NCBI GenBank assembly: GCA_028280195.1
Contig: JANQMH010000029.1
Location: 1 to 64,000, forward strand
Source: Exilibacterium sp.
GTDB taxonomy: Bacteria > Pseudomonadota > Gammaproteobacteria > Pseudomonadales > Cellvibrionaceae
Direction: 5' to 3'
Length of the DNA stretch: 64,000 nt
Shown: in pieces, positions 17,578-26,268 of the stretch
Layout: each line of letters starts with the position of its first letter
How positions within the stretch are numbered: the stretch's first letter is position 1
Position numbers and translations under genes: made by a program
Notes under the pieces: generated by a model
What the model was told of the DNA's origin: nothing
The model's input: the letters and a program-made list of their open reading frames with translations, nothing else
Databases searched by the model: none

Positions 17578-18921
17578 ATGCGTACTCTATCGCAGAAACT
17601 TCCGCCCCGGTCAATTGGCATGGCGCTGCTGGTGGCGGCAGTATGCAGCCACGCACAGAGCGATAACCAGATTTGTCACAAGTGGGGCACTCTGAGCGTT
17701 GCCGGCGGCGAATACACCCTGCAAAACAACATCTGGGGAGCCGATACTGCCCAGTGCATCAGCCCGGTCGCGGCAACGGGTTTTAAAATCGACAGCGCCG
17801 AACACGCCAATTTCGGCGGTTTACCGGCATCTTACCCATCCATTTTCAAAGGTTGCCACTGGGAGGACTGCACGCCTGACAGCGGCATGCCGATGCGGGT
17901 CAGCGATGTCGACAGTGCCGCCTTCAGCTGGAGCTTCAATACCATAGACGGCGATACCTGGAACGCAACTGCCGAGGCGTGGTTTAAGACCAACCCCGTT
18001 CCCGGTCCACCCGACGGTGCCGAACTGATGCTGTGGTTCGACCACAACGGCGCTGTACAACCGGGCGGCTCGCTGACGGATACGGTGGTGCTCGCCGGCA
18101 CCACCTGGGAAGTCTGGTTTACCGACAGCCCCGGCTGGAATTTCGTCACCTACCGCCGAACCGTACCGGTAAACTCGGCGGCTCTCGATCTGAAGCCTTT
18201 TATCGATGATGCCACGCTGCGCGGTTACATCGATCCGGACTGGTACCTGATGGATATGGAAGCCGGTTTCGAAGTGTGGCGGGGCGGCGCCGGCCTGCAG
18301 GTCAACGGCTTTTCCTTTCAGCTCAACTCGCCGTCCACACCGCAGAACAGCCCGCCGCTCGCCGCCATCAGTGCAACGCCCGCCGCCGGCGTTGCGCCCC
18401 TCGATGTCAGTTTCAGCGCCGCCGATTCGCGCGACGCCGATGGCGATCCGCTGAGCTACAGCTGGGATTTCGGTGACGGCACCACCGGCACCGGCGAGAG
18501 CACGAGCCATATCTACACCGCCCCTGGCAGCTACACTGCCAGAGTTACCGTCAGTGACGGCAAATTGAGCGATAGTGACAGCGCGATTATTGATGTCACT
18601 GCGGCGGCGGGTGGTGTGCTGTGTGAATACGTACTGCTGAACGAATGGCACACCGGCTTCAGCGCCAATATCCGCCTCAGCAACAATGGCGCCAGCACCG
18701 TTGACGGATGGCGGGTCAGCTGGGCCTACAGCGACGGTTCGCGCCTCGGCAACCTGTGGAATGCCGTGTCGAGCGGCGACAACCCCTACAGCGCCACGCC
18801 GCTGTCCTGGAACCGCCTGATTGCACCCGGCACCAGCGTGGTCTTCGGTTTCAACGGCGATAAGGCCCAGCCCGGCGCGCCAGCGCAGTTGCCGGCAGTC
18901 ACAGGGGATATCTGTAACTGA
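17578..18921 (+). CDS. secreted endoglucanase, GH12-PKD-CBM2
   Basis: A 447-residue exported enzyme cleaving internal beta-1,4-glucan bonds. It has a signal peptide (about 1-27), a GH12 beta-jelly-roll domain about 30-250, PKD about 258-341 and CBM2 about 346-447. Catalytic residues: nucleophile Glu in GAELMLWFDHNG (E149) and acid/base Glu in MEAGFEVWRGGAGL (E232). WGTLSVAGGEYTLQNNIWG is the family's N-terminal strand pattern. The start at 17578 is favoured over the ATG at 17566 because GGAGCG sits 6 nt before it. The PKD and CBM2 resemble those at the end of GH48, suggesting module shuffling or duplication. It likely cotranscribes with GH48. Confidence 0.94.
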   Translation: MRTLSQKLPPRSIGMALLVAAVCSHAQSDNQICHKWGTLSVAGGEYTLQNNIWGADTAQCISPVAATGFKIDSAEHANFGGLPASYPSIFKGCHWEDCTPDSGMPMRVSDVDSAAFSWSFNTIDGDTWNATAEAWFKTNPVPGPPDGAELMLWFDHNGAVQPGGSLTDTVVLAGTTWEVWFTDSPGWNFVTYRRTVPVNSAALDLKPFIDDATLRGYIDPDWYLMDMEAGFEVWRGGAGLQVNGFSFQLNSPSTPQNSPPLAAISATPAAGVAPLDVSFSAADSRDADGDPLSYSWDFGDGTTGTGESTSHIYTAPGSYTARVTVSDGKLSDSDSAIIDVTAAAGGVLCEYVLLNEWHTGFSANIRLSNNGASTVDGWRVSWAYSDGSRLGNLWNAVSSGDNPYSATPLSWNRLIAPGTSVVFGFNGDKAQPGAPAQLPAVTGDICN

Positions 18922-18970
18922 TAGTTATCGCACCAGCACTTGGGGCGCCGTGCAGGGATGTAGGATGTAA

Positions 18971-19170
18971 AGAGTGTAAAGAGGACACCCATCACAAAAA
19001 GTGTAAAGAGGACACCCATCACAAAGAGTGTAAAGTGTGAATGTAAAGTGGACACCCATGTAAAGACTGCAATATAAAGTCGAGTGTAAAGAGGACACCC
19101 ATCACAAGGATGTGCATGGAAAGTGTAAAGTGGACACCCATGTAAAGACTGCAATATAAAGTGGACACCC
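18971..19170 (+). repeat. GGACACCC repeat cluster 1 (six copies)
   Basis: Exact cores at 18983, 19010, 19050, 19093, 19132 and 19163, all in plus orientation. Local units are gtgtaaagaggacacccatc and tggacacccatgtaaagact plus its continuation, the latter long unit recurring at 19049-19080 and 19131-19162. The cluster fills most of the gap between the convergent GH12 and peptidase genes. Confidence 0.92.
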
Positions 19171-19224
19171 ACCGCTAAAATGGCCAGCACAGGTATACAG
19201 GCGATATAGGGGACAGTGGCGGGT

Positions 19225-20619
19225 TCACTGCGACTCGCTCAGCAGCAGGGGGCGGGTCATCAAATCCGTGCGCAGTGCCACCCAGGGGCCATCGGCAGTT
19301 AAATGCACGCGCCCATTGTCCACACGGATACCGAGTTCGCGCAGTACCGGTGTCACATCCGGGAACTCATCCGAGTTGGCGTAACGGCCAAATACATCGC
19401 TGAATACCGTGCTGTCGGTAAGGCGGTCGAGGCGCTCGAAAAACGCAAAGCCATTCCATGTGGTTACCGGCGTAAAGCAGCACTGGCCGAACTGTTGTAG
19501 CGCCGAATCCAATGACTGGCTGTTCTGGCTCTGCTGGCGCAGCGTCACATCGGCAATCAGTGCTGCCGCGGCACCGCGCCAGTACACCTCCATATAGCCA
19601 CCGAAGCCGCGGCGTGCCTGTTTCAACCCTCGCTGGAAACCGTCGTACAACTTCTGCCAGGCCTGCTGCTGGGTCAACTGTCCGCTGCGGGCGCGGGCCA
19701 CATTCTGGTAGTAGCTCGCCAGCCCCTCGTAGACCCATTTAAAGCGCCACTCCATTGACGGGTGCAACATATGCGCCATTTCGTGAGTAGGTGTCCAGTC
19801 GTTAATAAACGCCTGCAGCGGGGCGTTCTGATTGATAAAGAAATGCGCTTCCGGGCGGCCACTGCGCTGTACTTCTGCCCAGGGTACCGGCTCATAGCCG
19901 TAGCCGTTGACCAGCGCCACCACCAGTACACCGGCATCGGCGAGTGGAAAGTTACCGTAAACGCGGCGGATATTGTCTGCCGCCCCGCCCACCCAGGTGC
20001 GCACATCATCGATCTGGCCGCGATCGAAATCCCCCATCAGCGTGATATCCAGATCGGTACTGCCGACTGTTACCGCGGTTCGCTTCAGCTGTCCAAAAAC
20101 AACCCGCCCCGACCAGTCGGCAGGTGTATCAGGCAACCAAAAAGTATGCTTCTGATCGCCGACAGTGGGCCAGGGTCCCGCCACTTTCACCCCCTGGGGC
20201 AATTTAAAAGAAAGACGGGTACGGGCAGGGACCCTCTCGGGGCGCCACAACCAGGTACGGATATCGACCAGGCGGCTGCCGGCACTGCGATAGCTGATGC
20301 GATTATCGGTGATTCGATCCAGGTTGACACGATAGCCGAGGCAGGCACCGGGCGGAATATTTTGCAATTGTATACGGCCGCGCCTGAGCTGTGCGCGAGC
20401 ACCCGAATGGACGCCCTCGATACGCAGGTCGCTGATATAACCGACTGCGCGCGGGCTGCCGCTTGTCAGCGAAGCGGGAGCAGCGCCGGCGAAACAGAGC
20501 CGCACCTGCAATAGCGCCAGGGCCGGATCGATTTCAATATCGTAGCGGTGCGCAAATACCGTTGTCGACAGACAGCCGAGCAACAGGGCTGCCAGAAAGC
20601 GGACGGCATCTTGTCTCAT
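19225..20619 (-). CDS. exported gluzincin (M1-like) metallopeptidase
   Basis: A 464-residue protein with a signal peptide (1-23, ending TTVFA). The zinc motif HEMAH (H279-H283) is followed 15 residues later by E298 in YEGLASYYQ, the HExxH-(N)-E arrangement of M1/M61-type gluzincins. The first 200 residues are beta-rich and resemble the N-terminal part of such proteins, but no GAMEN exopeptidase motif was found, so aminopeptidase activity is not assured. The gene stands alone between two GGACACCC clusters and converges on GH12. Its substrate is unknown. Confidence 0.8.
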   Translation of the reverse strand: MRQDAVRFLAALLLGCLSTTVFAHRYDIEIDPALALLQVRLCFAGAAPASLTSGSPRAVGYISDLRIEGVHSGARAQLRRGRIQLQNIPPGACLGYRVNLDRITDNRISYRSAGSRLVDIRTWLWRPERVPARTRLSFKLPQGVKVAGPWPTVGDQKHTFWLPDTPADWSGRVVFGQLKRTAVTVGSTDLDITLMGDFDRGQIDDVRTWVGGAADNIRRVYGNFPLADAGVLVVALVNGYGYEPVPWAEVQRSGRPEAHFFINQNAPLQAFINDWTPTHEMAHMLHPSMEWRFKWVYEGLASYYQNVARARSGQLTQQQAWQKLYDGFQRGLKQARRGFGGYMEVYWRGAAAALIADVTLRQQSQNSQSLDSALQQFGQCCFTPVTTWNGFAFFERLDRLTDSTVFSDVFGRYANSDEFPDVTPVLRELGIRVDNGRVHLTADGPWVALRTDLMTRPLLLSESQ

Positions 20620-20716
20620 GGCGGGTACATCCTTTTCGTTACAACTTTTTACTACGCCTTTACAGCCGACACAGATGACTCCCTGCTGTCAGTACCCGCT
20701 ATCAGCACTGCTATCA

Positions 20717-20891
20717 GGACACCCAAGGCTATCAATAAGATCGGGACACCCACTGTAACTGCACCGTAACTAGGCACCCAAAACTGTAGTTATTTCCTTA
20801 TCAGGACACTCATAGTAAAGCTCTCTCATAGTAAAGCTCTGCAAAGGGCCCTTAATCGGGAGAGGCCTTATCGGGCCTTATCGGGACACCC
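20717..20891 (+). repeat. GGACACCC repeat cluster 2 (three exact copies) with tandem duplications
   Basis: Exact cores at 20717, 20744 and 20884, a degenerate ggacactc at 20804, and two perfect local tandem duplications: ctcatagtaaagctct (20809-20824 and 20825-20840) and ggccttatcg (20864-20873 and 20874-20883). It lies between the peptidase start and the end of the next minus-strand gene. Confidence 0.9.
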
Positions 20892-20903
20892 ACTGCAAAG
20901 GCG

Positions 20904-21455
20904 CTACAAAGGCGTTTTATCGGTCGGTTGCGGCCGTTGCGGACCCGGGCCGGGGAAATTCAGCTCGCCGCTCGAATACTCCCTGCCAAAGGTCTGCATC
21001 AGCGTTGCCACCTGGCGCACCGCCGAGCTGATTTCCACAGGCGCCAGGGTCGATAACGGATGGATAAAGACAGCGTACAGTACACCTTTGCTCATGGCGT
21101 ATCTGGCATCCAGCGCGGTGTGAAAATTAGCCGCCAGCATCAGGTCTTTCTGCTGCGGCGTAATGCCAGAGTAATCGCCAATTGGCGCCACTATTCTCAT
21201 GCGATCGTTGGCAATATCCGATACACAGACCAGAATCACCCCATCGTACTCAAACTGCAGCACGCCACCACCGCCCTCGGCGCTGTCCGCCATGGCTCTG
21301 ATCGCCGACTCTAACTGCGCCTGGGTCATCGCCGAGGCATTTGACTCAAATCCCTTATCTGCTGCGCTGTGCGCGGCTGGCACCATCAGGCCCAGACCGA
21401 CACAGATAAAAGCCATGCACAGCATACGGTATTTCACGGTATTGCGACTGTTCAC
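20904..21455 (-). CDS. exported hypothetical protein
   Basis: A 183-residue protein with a signal peptide (about 1-31, VGLGLMVPAAHSA). The mature part has a mixed alpha/beta pattern (VLQFEYDGVILVCVSDIANDR, ANFHTALDARYAMSKGVLYA) loosely like YbjN or secretion-chaperone folds, and a Pro-rich tail (FPGPGPQRPQPTDK). No function is assigned. A GGACACCC copy ends 12 nt after its stop codon. Confidence 0.7.
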   Translation of the reverse strand: MNSRNTVKYRMLCMAFICVGLGLMVPAAHSAADKGFESNASAMTQAQLESAIRAMADSAEGGGGVLQFEYDGVILVCVSDIANDRMRIVAPIGDYSGITPQQKDLMLAANFHTALDARYAMSKGVLYAVFIHPLSTLAPVEISSAVRQVATLMQTFGREYSSGELNFPGPGPQRPQPTDKTPL

Positions 21456-21712
21456 TTGGACCCCTCACTGGCCACAGGCAAGGATATTCGGAAAACAACG
21501 ACACTAAGTCTGGCAGAGTTGCCGGAATTTTGAATTGGACCCGGAATCGACGCAGAAGTTGACACAATTGGTCATAATTTATCGCCGCCCTGCCCCAAGA
21601 CCGACCCGGCATCGCCCACTTCTTTCGCTTAAATAACACTCACCAGCCAGCCGCAACCCGGGGCCGGCGTCCGCTACCCAACTCTATTGTTATTAACGGA
21701 AGGAAAATCATC

Positions 21713-22399
21713 ATGAAAAAGATCATCGCAATTTCAAGTTTAGTAATGGCCAGCATCGCCTCTGCCCCGTCCAGCTTTGCCGTCAGTACCGATGTCAAAC
21801 AGGGCACAGTTTTCACTACCTCTACCGTAGCCGGCGCAGTGCTCGGCGGGCCGGTAGGTTTTATCCTCGGCGCGCTGGGCGGCGCTTACATGGGCGAGCA
21901 GATTGAAAAGGCGGACAATGCCGGCAAAGACGCCTGGCGACTGGCGGAAGCCGAGGCCCATATCGCCGACCTGCATACCCAACTGGCGCAGGCCAGCGGC
22001 CGCGCCGATGATCTCGCCAAACTGGCGATGGACAGTCTCGAGTTTCAGGTGCTGTTCCACACCGGCGCCGACAGCCTGACCGAGCGCGGCAAGGAGAAAG
22101 TGGCGGCGCTGGCCAAGTTTCTGCAGGAAAACCCCAGCCTGAATGTGCGCCTGGGCGGCCATGCCGATCCGCGCGGCACCGATGAGTACAACAATGTCCT
22201 CTCGGAGCACCGCGCGCTGGCGGTGCAGAACGCCCTGGTAGTGCGGGGCATTAAGCTCGAGCGTATCGAGAAACGCGCCTTCGGCGCCAGTCAGGCCACC
22301 TCCGGTCGCGGCGACTTCGAAAAGTACGCCATGGAGCGCCGGGTGGATATCGAAATCTTCGCGCCGACAGAAGCCGAGGGCATCGCCCAAATCAAATAA
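21713..22399 (+). CDS. OmpA-family protein with glycine-zipper N-terminus, PdsO-like
   Basis: A 228-residue protein with a signal peptide (1-23), a glycine-zipper membrane segment (AGAVLGGPVGFILGALGGAYMG, about residues 41-62), a coiled helix, and an OmpA peptidoglycan-binding domain (about 110-222; FHTGADSLTERGKEKVAALA, GHADPRGTDEYNNVLSEHRA). This layout resembles PdsO, the OmpA-like protein linked to the proteobacterial dedicated sortase system. That fits the PdsR/PdsS-like pair 5 kb downstream, although no sortase gene is present here. It could equally be a general OmpA-family anchor. A good AAGGAAAA ribosome-binding site precedes ATG. Confidence 0.82.
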   Translation: MKKIIAISSLVMASIASAPSSFAVSTDVKQGTVFTTSTVAGAVLGGPVGFILGALGGAYMGEQIEKADNAGKDAWRLAEAEAHIADLHTQLAQASGRADDLAKLAMDSLEFQVLFHTGADSLTERGKEKVAALAKFLQENPSLNVRLGGHADPRGTDEYNNVLSEHRALAVQNALVVRGIKLERIEKRAFGASQATSGRGDFEKYAMERRVDIEIFAPTEAEGIAQIK

Positions 22400-22447
22400 T
22401 CGAGACGCCGCCGCGCCTCGATCCAGTCTCATCTCCTGTGCGAGCTT

Positions 22448-22472
22448 GGCCCGGTCATACCGGGCCTTTTTT
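22448..22472 (+). terminator. Rho-independent terminator after OmpA-family gene
   Basis: An 8-bp stem ggcccggt/accgggcc with a 3-nt loop is followed by six T residues, 49 nt after the OmpA-family stop. Confidence 0.9.
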
Positions 22473-22482
22473 ATGTCGCTCC

Positions 22483-22920
22483 CTAGGCGGCGGCCCGTGA
22501 CACGGGGCGCACTATACCGAGTGGAGCCGACTTGTTCACCGCAGCCGCGCCATCACCCAGCAGGGCCTGAGCAAGCGCCGCGACCGTTAAAAACGCCGGA
22601 TACTCCCAGCCGCCGTTGGGATTGCTGAACAACCAGCCGGCCGGCAGATGTGCCCAGGTTGCGCCCAGTAATACCGGCACCAGCGCCAGGGACACCCAGC
22701 GGGTCTGGACCCCGAGAATCAGGGCGATACCGCCAACCGCCTCAGCAATAAATACCACATAGGCCAGAAACTCCGGCAGACCGAGACTGGCAAAAAACTG
22801 CGCCGTACCCGGCAGGGTAAAAACCATCAGTTTCAGATAGATACTGTGGGCAACCAGAATAATACCCAGGGAAACCCGCAACAGGGCGATACCACTTTGT
22901 TGTAGCTGCTGTTCGTTCAT
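22483..22920 (-). CDS. DoxX-family membrane protein
   Basis: A 145-residue protein with four hydrophobic segments (ALLRVSLGIILVAHSIYLK, FLAYVVFIAEAVGGIALILG, LALVPVLLGATWAHL, AFLTVAALAQALLG), the DoxX/DUF417-like four-helix layout. Members are often linked with thiol or oxidative-stress functions. It is divergently placed from the LysR regulator at 23134, the usual arrangement of a regulator and its target. Confidence 0.85.
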   Translation of the reverse strand: MNEQQLQQSGIALLRVSLGIILVAHSIYLKLMVFTLPGTAQFFASLGLPEFLAYVVFIAEAVGGIALILGVQTRWVSLALVPVLLGATWAHLPAGWLFSNPNGGWEYPAFLTVAALAQALLGDGAAAVNKSAPLGIVRPVSRAAA

Positions 22921-23133
22921 AACTGTGTCCTCGTTGAATTGTCTGTGATCAGGATGGTATGGCTACAGACTACACTTGCCATTCTGCATTGATAAGATCA
23001 ATATTTGCATTTTCTATTTGCAATTCTGCAAATGGCTGCAAAAGATCATAGAATAGCGCCTCAACTTAAAACTTCGGCTACCTGTAAAACCGGGCAAAAC
23101 CGGGGCCTTGAAAAACCCATTTGGAGGACTGTA

Positions 23134-24009
23134 GTGGACTGGAATCTATTACCGGATTTTCTCGCCGTCGCCCGCGCCGGCACCCTGTCGGGCGCAGCCG
23201 AGGCACTGGCGGTCAATCACAGTACGGTCTACCGGCGCCTCAATCAACTGGAGGCCCAGCTGCAGACCCGCCTGTTTGAGCGCCTGCCGGACGGCTATCA
23301 GCTGACCGCCGGCGGCGAGGACCTGCTGCCATTCGCCGAACAGATGGAGGCGCAGGCTCACGCCCTGGAGCGGCAGTTAACGGGTACTGACAGATCGCTG
23401 TGCGGCGAAGTGCGGTTGACGGCGCCGGAGAATCTCGCCTACGCCTACCTGCCGGAGATACTGCGGGACTTCAAACAGCACTACCCGGACATTGCCGTGA
23501 CGATTCTGGTCGGCAACGCCGATCTCGATTTAAACCGCCGCGAGGCGGATGTGGCGCTGCGGGCGACGGCGGCACCGGCACCTTACCTGGTGGGTCGCAA
23601 AGTCGTGGATATGGGCTGGAGTGTGTTTGCCGCACCGGCTTTTTTTGGCCCGCGCCCGCGCCCGCGCGACTTCGAGCAGGCCCGCAATCAGGCCTGGATA
23701 GCCCCGGAGGCATCACTGTTCCACCTGTCCGCCTACACCTGGCTGCGGCGCCACCTCAACACCGAGCAGATTGTGGCCCGCGGCAGTACACTGAATACCT
23801 TGTCGCGGCTGGCGGAGGTCGGCCTGGGGCTGGTGCTGCTGCCCGACGATCAGCAAAAGCCCGCCCTGGAGCAATTGTTTGCGCTGCCCGAGGCCAGCAA
23901 CAATGCACTGTGGCTGTTGACCCACCCGGATCTGCGCCAGACCGGGCGGATTCGAGTGCTGATGGATTTCCTCGCCACGGCATTGCGGCGCGACCCGCGC
24001 CTGTGCTGA
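23134..24009 (+). CDS. LysR-family transcriptional regulator
   Basis: A 291-residue regulator: winged helix-turn-helix at the N-terminus (LPDFLAVARAGTLSGAAEAL, NHSTVYRRLNQLEAQLQTRLF) and a LysR effector-binding domain (EVRLTAPENLAYAYLPEIL). The start is taken as the GTG at 23134 because GGAGG lies 6 nt upstream and the HTH begins immediately; an upstream in-frame ATG at 23005 would add 43 residues unlike the family. It probably controls the divergent DoxX gene. Confidence 0.9.
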   Translation: MDWNLLPDFLAVARAGTLSGAAEALAVNHSTVYRRLNQLEAQLQTRLFERLPDGYQLTAGGEDLLPFAEQMEAQAHALERQLTGTDRSLCGEVRLTAPENLAYAYLPEILRDFKQHYPDIAVTILVGNADLDLNRREADVALRATAAPAPYLVGRKVVDMGWSVFAAPAFFGPRPRPRDFEQARNQAWIAPEASLFHLSAYTWLRRHLNTEQIVARGSTLNTLSRLAEVGLGLVLLPDDQQKPALEQLFALPEASNNALWLLTHPDLRQTGRIRVLMDFLATALRRDPRLC

Positions 24010-24026
24010 ATACCGGACAGGCCGGC

Positions 24027-25079
24027 CTACAGCCGGTAAAACCACTCCTGGATCTGGCTGCTCTGCTGCGACTGCGTCAGCGCCAGCATCAGTAATATGC
24101 GCGCTTTCTGCGGGCTTAAATCATCGGCCACCACAAAGTCGTGCTTGTCGTCGTCGACCTCGGCATTGCGCAGCACATGACCGCTGCCGACCCGGGCGCT
24201 GCGCACGATCACCACCTGTTTGCGGCGCGCTTCGATCAGCGCCTGCTCGACAGCCGGAAACAGGTTGCCGTTGCCGACACCGGCGTGGACGATACCCTGG
24301 CTGCCCGCCACCACCAGGGCCTCAACCGGCCGCGGCGAGGCATTGGCATAGCCGTAGACGATGTCGACCACCGGGAGTGATTCCAACTTGCGGATATCGA
24401 AGGGCGACAAGCGCTGTGGCTGCGGCGGCTGATAAAAATTGATCGAGCCGTATTCGACATGGCCAAGCGGCCCCTTACCGCGGGATACAAAAGTATTCAA
24501 AGCCGTTGTGTGCGACTTGGTGACACTGTGCGCGGCGTGGATTTCATCGTTCATCACCACCATCACGCCGCGACCGCGGGCGGCTTCGCTGGCCGCTACG
24601 GCGACCGCATTGTAGAGGTTGATATTGCCGTCGGCGCTGAGACTGGTGGGAGGGCGCATGGAACCGACCAGAACCACGGGTTTGTCACTGCCGATCACCA
24701 GCTGCAGAAAATAGGCGGTTTCCTCCAGCGTGTCAGTGCCGTGGGTGATCACTACGCCGGCAACCTCTTTACGGCGCAGCTGTTTGTCGACGCGGCGGGC
24801 CAGTTTCAGCCAGATCTCCGAGGTCATGGCCTGGCTGGCGATCTGCGCCACCTGCTCGCCGGAGACCTGCGCCAGTTGGTGAATTTGCGGTACAGCGCTG
24901 AGCAGCTTGTCAATCGGCAGCTTGGCGGCCGCGTACCTGGCGCCCACCGCCGACTCCCCGGCCCCGGCGATGGTGCCGCCAGTGGCGAGAATGACCACCT
25001 GCGGTTTTTCCGCCCAGGCACCGGCCGATATGCCAAACCAAAGATACAAGCCCGCCGCTGCAATGATCTTTTTAATCAC
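24027..25079 (-). CDS. ansB: type II L-asparaginase, periplasmic
   Basis: A 350-residue enzyme hydrolysing L-asparagine to aspartate and ammonia. A signal peptide (1-23) implies periplasmic location. The two active-site motifs are present: LATGGTIAG with nucleophile T36, and VITHGTDTLEETAYFL with the catalytic Thr-Asp pair; VGSMRPPTSLSADG also fits. Length matches type II enzymes. It converges on the LysR gene (17-nt gap) and stands alone. Confidence 0.94.
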   Translation of the reverse strand: MIKKIIAAAGLYLWFGISAGAWAEKPQVVILATGGTIAGAGESAVGARYAAAKLPIDKLLSAVPQIHQLAQVSGEQVAQIASQAMTSEIWLKLARRVDKQLRRKEVAGVVITHGTDTLEETAYFLQLVIGSDKPVVLVGSMRPPTSLSADGNINLYNAVAVAASEAARGRGVMVVMNDEIHAAHSVTKSHTTALNTFVSRGKGPLGHVEYGSINFYQPPQPQRLSPFDIRKLESLPVVDIVYGYANASPRPVEALVVAGSQGIVHAGVGNGNLFPAVEQALIEARRKQVVIVRSARVGSGHVLRNAEVDDDKHDFVVADDLSPQKARILLMLALTQSQQSSQIQEWFYRL

Positions 25080-25213
25080 GTATCCCCCTGTCGCTGCGAA
25101 TATTGGTTACAACCAGGACGAATACTAAGGCAATACCCACCGCAAGCGCACTTTTTTAACGCGCCGGGCGCTAGTAAGCACTGTCAGAAGATTGGGGAAA
25201 GGGTGTTGGAGAA

Positions 25214-25241
25214 AAGAAAAAACGGGAGCTGGGGGCTCCCG
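25214..25241 (-). terminator. Rho-independent terminator, minus strand
   Basis: A 7-bp stem (25223-25229 with 25235-25241, cgggagc/gctcccg) and 5-nt loop is followed on the minus strand by a T-rich run (25214-25222). It ends the small secreted-protein gene that stops at 25277. Confidence 0.85.
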
Positions 25242-25276
25242 CAAAAAGGACCAAACATCGGTCAGGGCATCAAACT

Positions 25277-25576
25277 TTAAGCGTTGGCCATGCGCGCTTT
25301 GTAGGCGCGAACAGCGGCGTTGAAGGCATCGGCGACCTGTTCCATTTCATCGACCATGGCATTGTGCTTGGCGACTACCTTTACGCATTCCAGATAGGCC
25401 TCGGCCGCCGTCAGATACGCCTGTACGTCGCGCTTGGCTTTGACCATCTCCGGAGTGACGGCGGTGTCTGGGTTAGGCAGATTGGGCGCCGTGGGTTTTT
25501 GGCAACTGGCTGCCGCACCGGCGGAGAAAGCTGCCAGCAACAGCGTGGAAAACACGACTGCAATAATATTTTTCAC
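25277..25576 (-). CDS. small exported hypothetical protein
   Basis: Starting at the GTG at 25576 (GAGGA 9 nt upstream) the product has 99 residues: a signal peptide (KNIIAVVFSTLLLAAFSAG), a Pro-rich stretch (KPTAPNLPNPDTAVTP) and a helical tail with one Cys (AYLECVKVV), ending in helix-forming residues. Together with the Cys after the signal this gives two Cys in the mature form. No family was recognised. It is followed by a clear terminator, supporting a real gene. An ATG at 25651 would add 25 residues lacking signal character. Confidence 0.65.
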   Translation of the reverse strand: MKNIIAVVFSTLLLAAFSAGAAASCQKPTAPNLPNPDTAVTPEMVKAKRDVQAYLTAAEAYLECVKVVAKHNAMVDEMEQVADAFNAAVRAYKARMANA

Positions 25577-25796
25577 AACGAACGTCCTCACAGCAAAGCA
25601 ACAGTAACGGATAACAACACTCTGGCTATTCCATCCCTGAACCGTGGTCATAGCTACTGATGGATATATTCATTTAAGTACTATAAAGACCATCTCCTTA
25701 GTGCTGTGAACTATATACGCGCTCAGGGGGATAATCCAATAATTTATTGGCATCGAAATTCGAATATCTATATCTTTGTATTTAGGCGCCGTTTTT

Positions 25797-26240
25797 TCAG
25801 CCGGGTGCCAATGTCCTGAGACCGGCGGGCAGCAGATCGACAAAAGCCTGTGGCAGCGGGTGGGACTGATGACTGCCGACCTTCGCGCATACCCAGATAA
25901 CCTCACCCCGGGTCAGGCACTCGCTTTCAGCGCTGCGAAAGATGGCCATATCCCAGGTCACACTGGAGCGGCCGACCCGCGCCACCCGCACCGCCACATC
26001 GATCAGCTCATCGAAATGGATCGGCCTCAGGTATTCGACGGTAGACTTTACCAGATGGAAATCTACGCCCAGGGTGTCCACCATTCCCTGGTAATCGATA
26101 TCCGACTCGCGCATAAAATCGTTTAGCGCGGTATCAAAATATGTCAGGTAGTGGGCATTGAATACCACTCCCTGGGCATCAATTTCCGCATAGCGTACCC
26201 GCAGGGTGGAAAAGAAATCGAAATCGGCTCGGCTGGCCAT
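25797..26240 (-). CDS. acyl-CoA thioesterase, 4-hydroxybenzoyl-CoA thioesterase type
   Basis: A 147-residue hot-dog-fold protein. RVRYAEIDAQGVVFNAHYLTYF carries the usual Asp of the 4HBT/YbgC group, and the protein continues with FHLVKSTVEYLRPIHFDELIDV. It should hydrolyse acyl-CoA thioesters in the cytoplasm; the substrate is unknown. The start at 26240 follows ddl by 28 nt, suggesting cotranscription. The frame extends upstream into ddl but without family similarity. Confidence 0.88.
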   Translation of the reverse strand: MASRADFDFFSTLRVRYAEIDAQGVVFNAHYLTYFDTALNDFMRESDIDYQGMVDTLGVDFHLVKSTVEYLRPIHFDELIDVAVRVARVGRSSVTWDMAIFRSAESECLTRGEVIWVCAKVGSHQSHPLPQAFVDLLPAGLRTLAPG

Positions 26241-26268
26241 AAACAGGGCTCCGCAGTGGCAAGATGGC

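Noticed and set aside
15320..17656. 778-codon antisense frame over GH48
   Set aside because: Same reason: shadow of a high-GC gene with strong third-position bias.
18983..19170. Possible CRISPR array
   Set aside because: Repeats are only 8-20 nt, spacing is irregular (27-43 nt), spacers resemble each other, and no cas genes are present.
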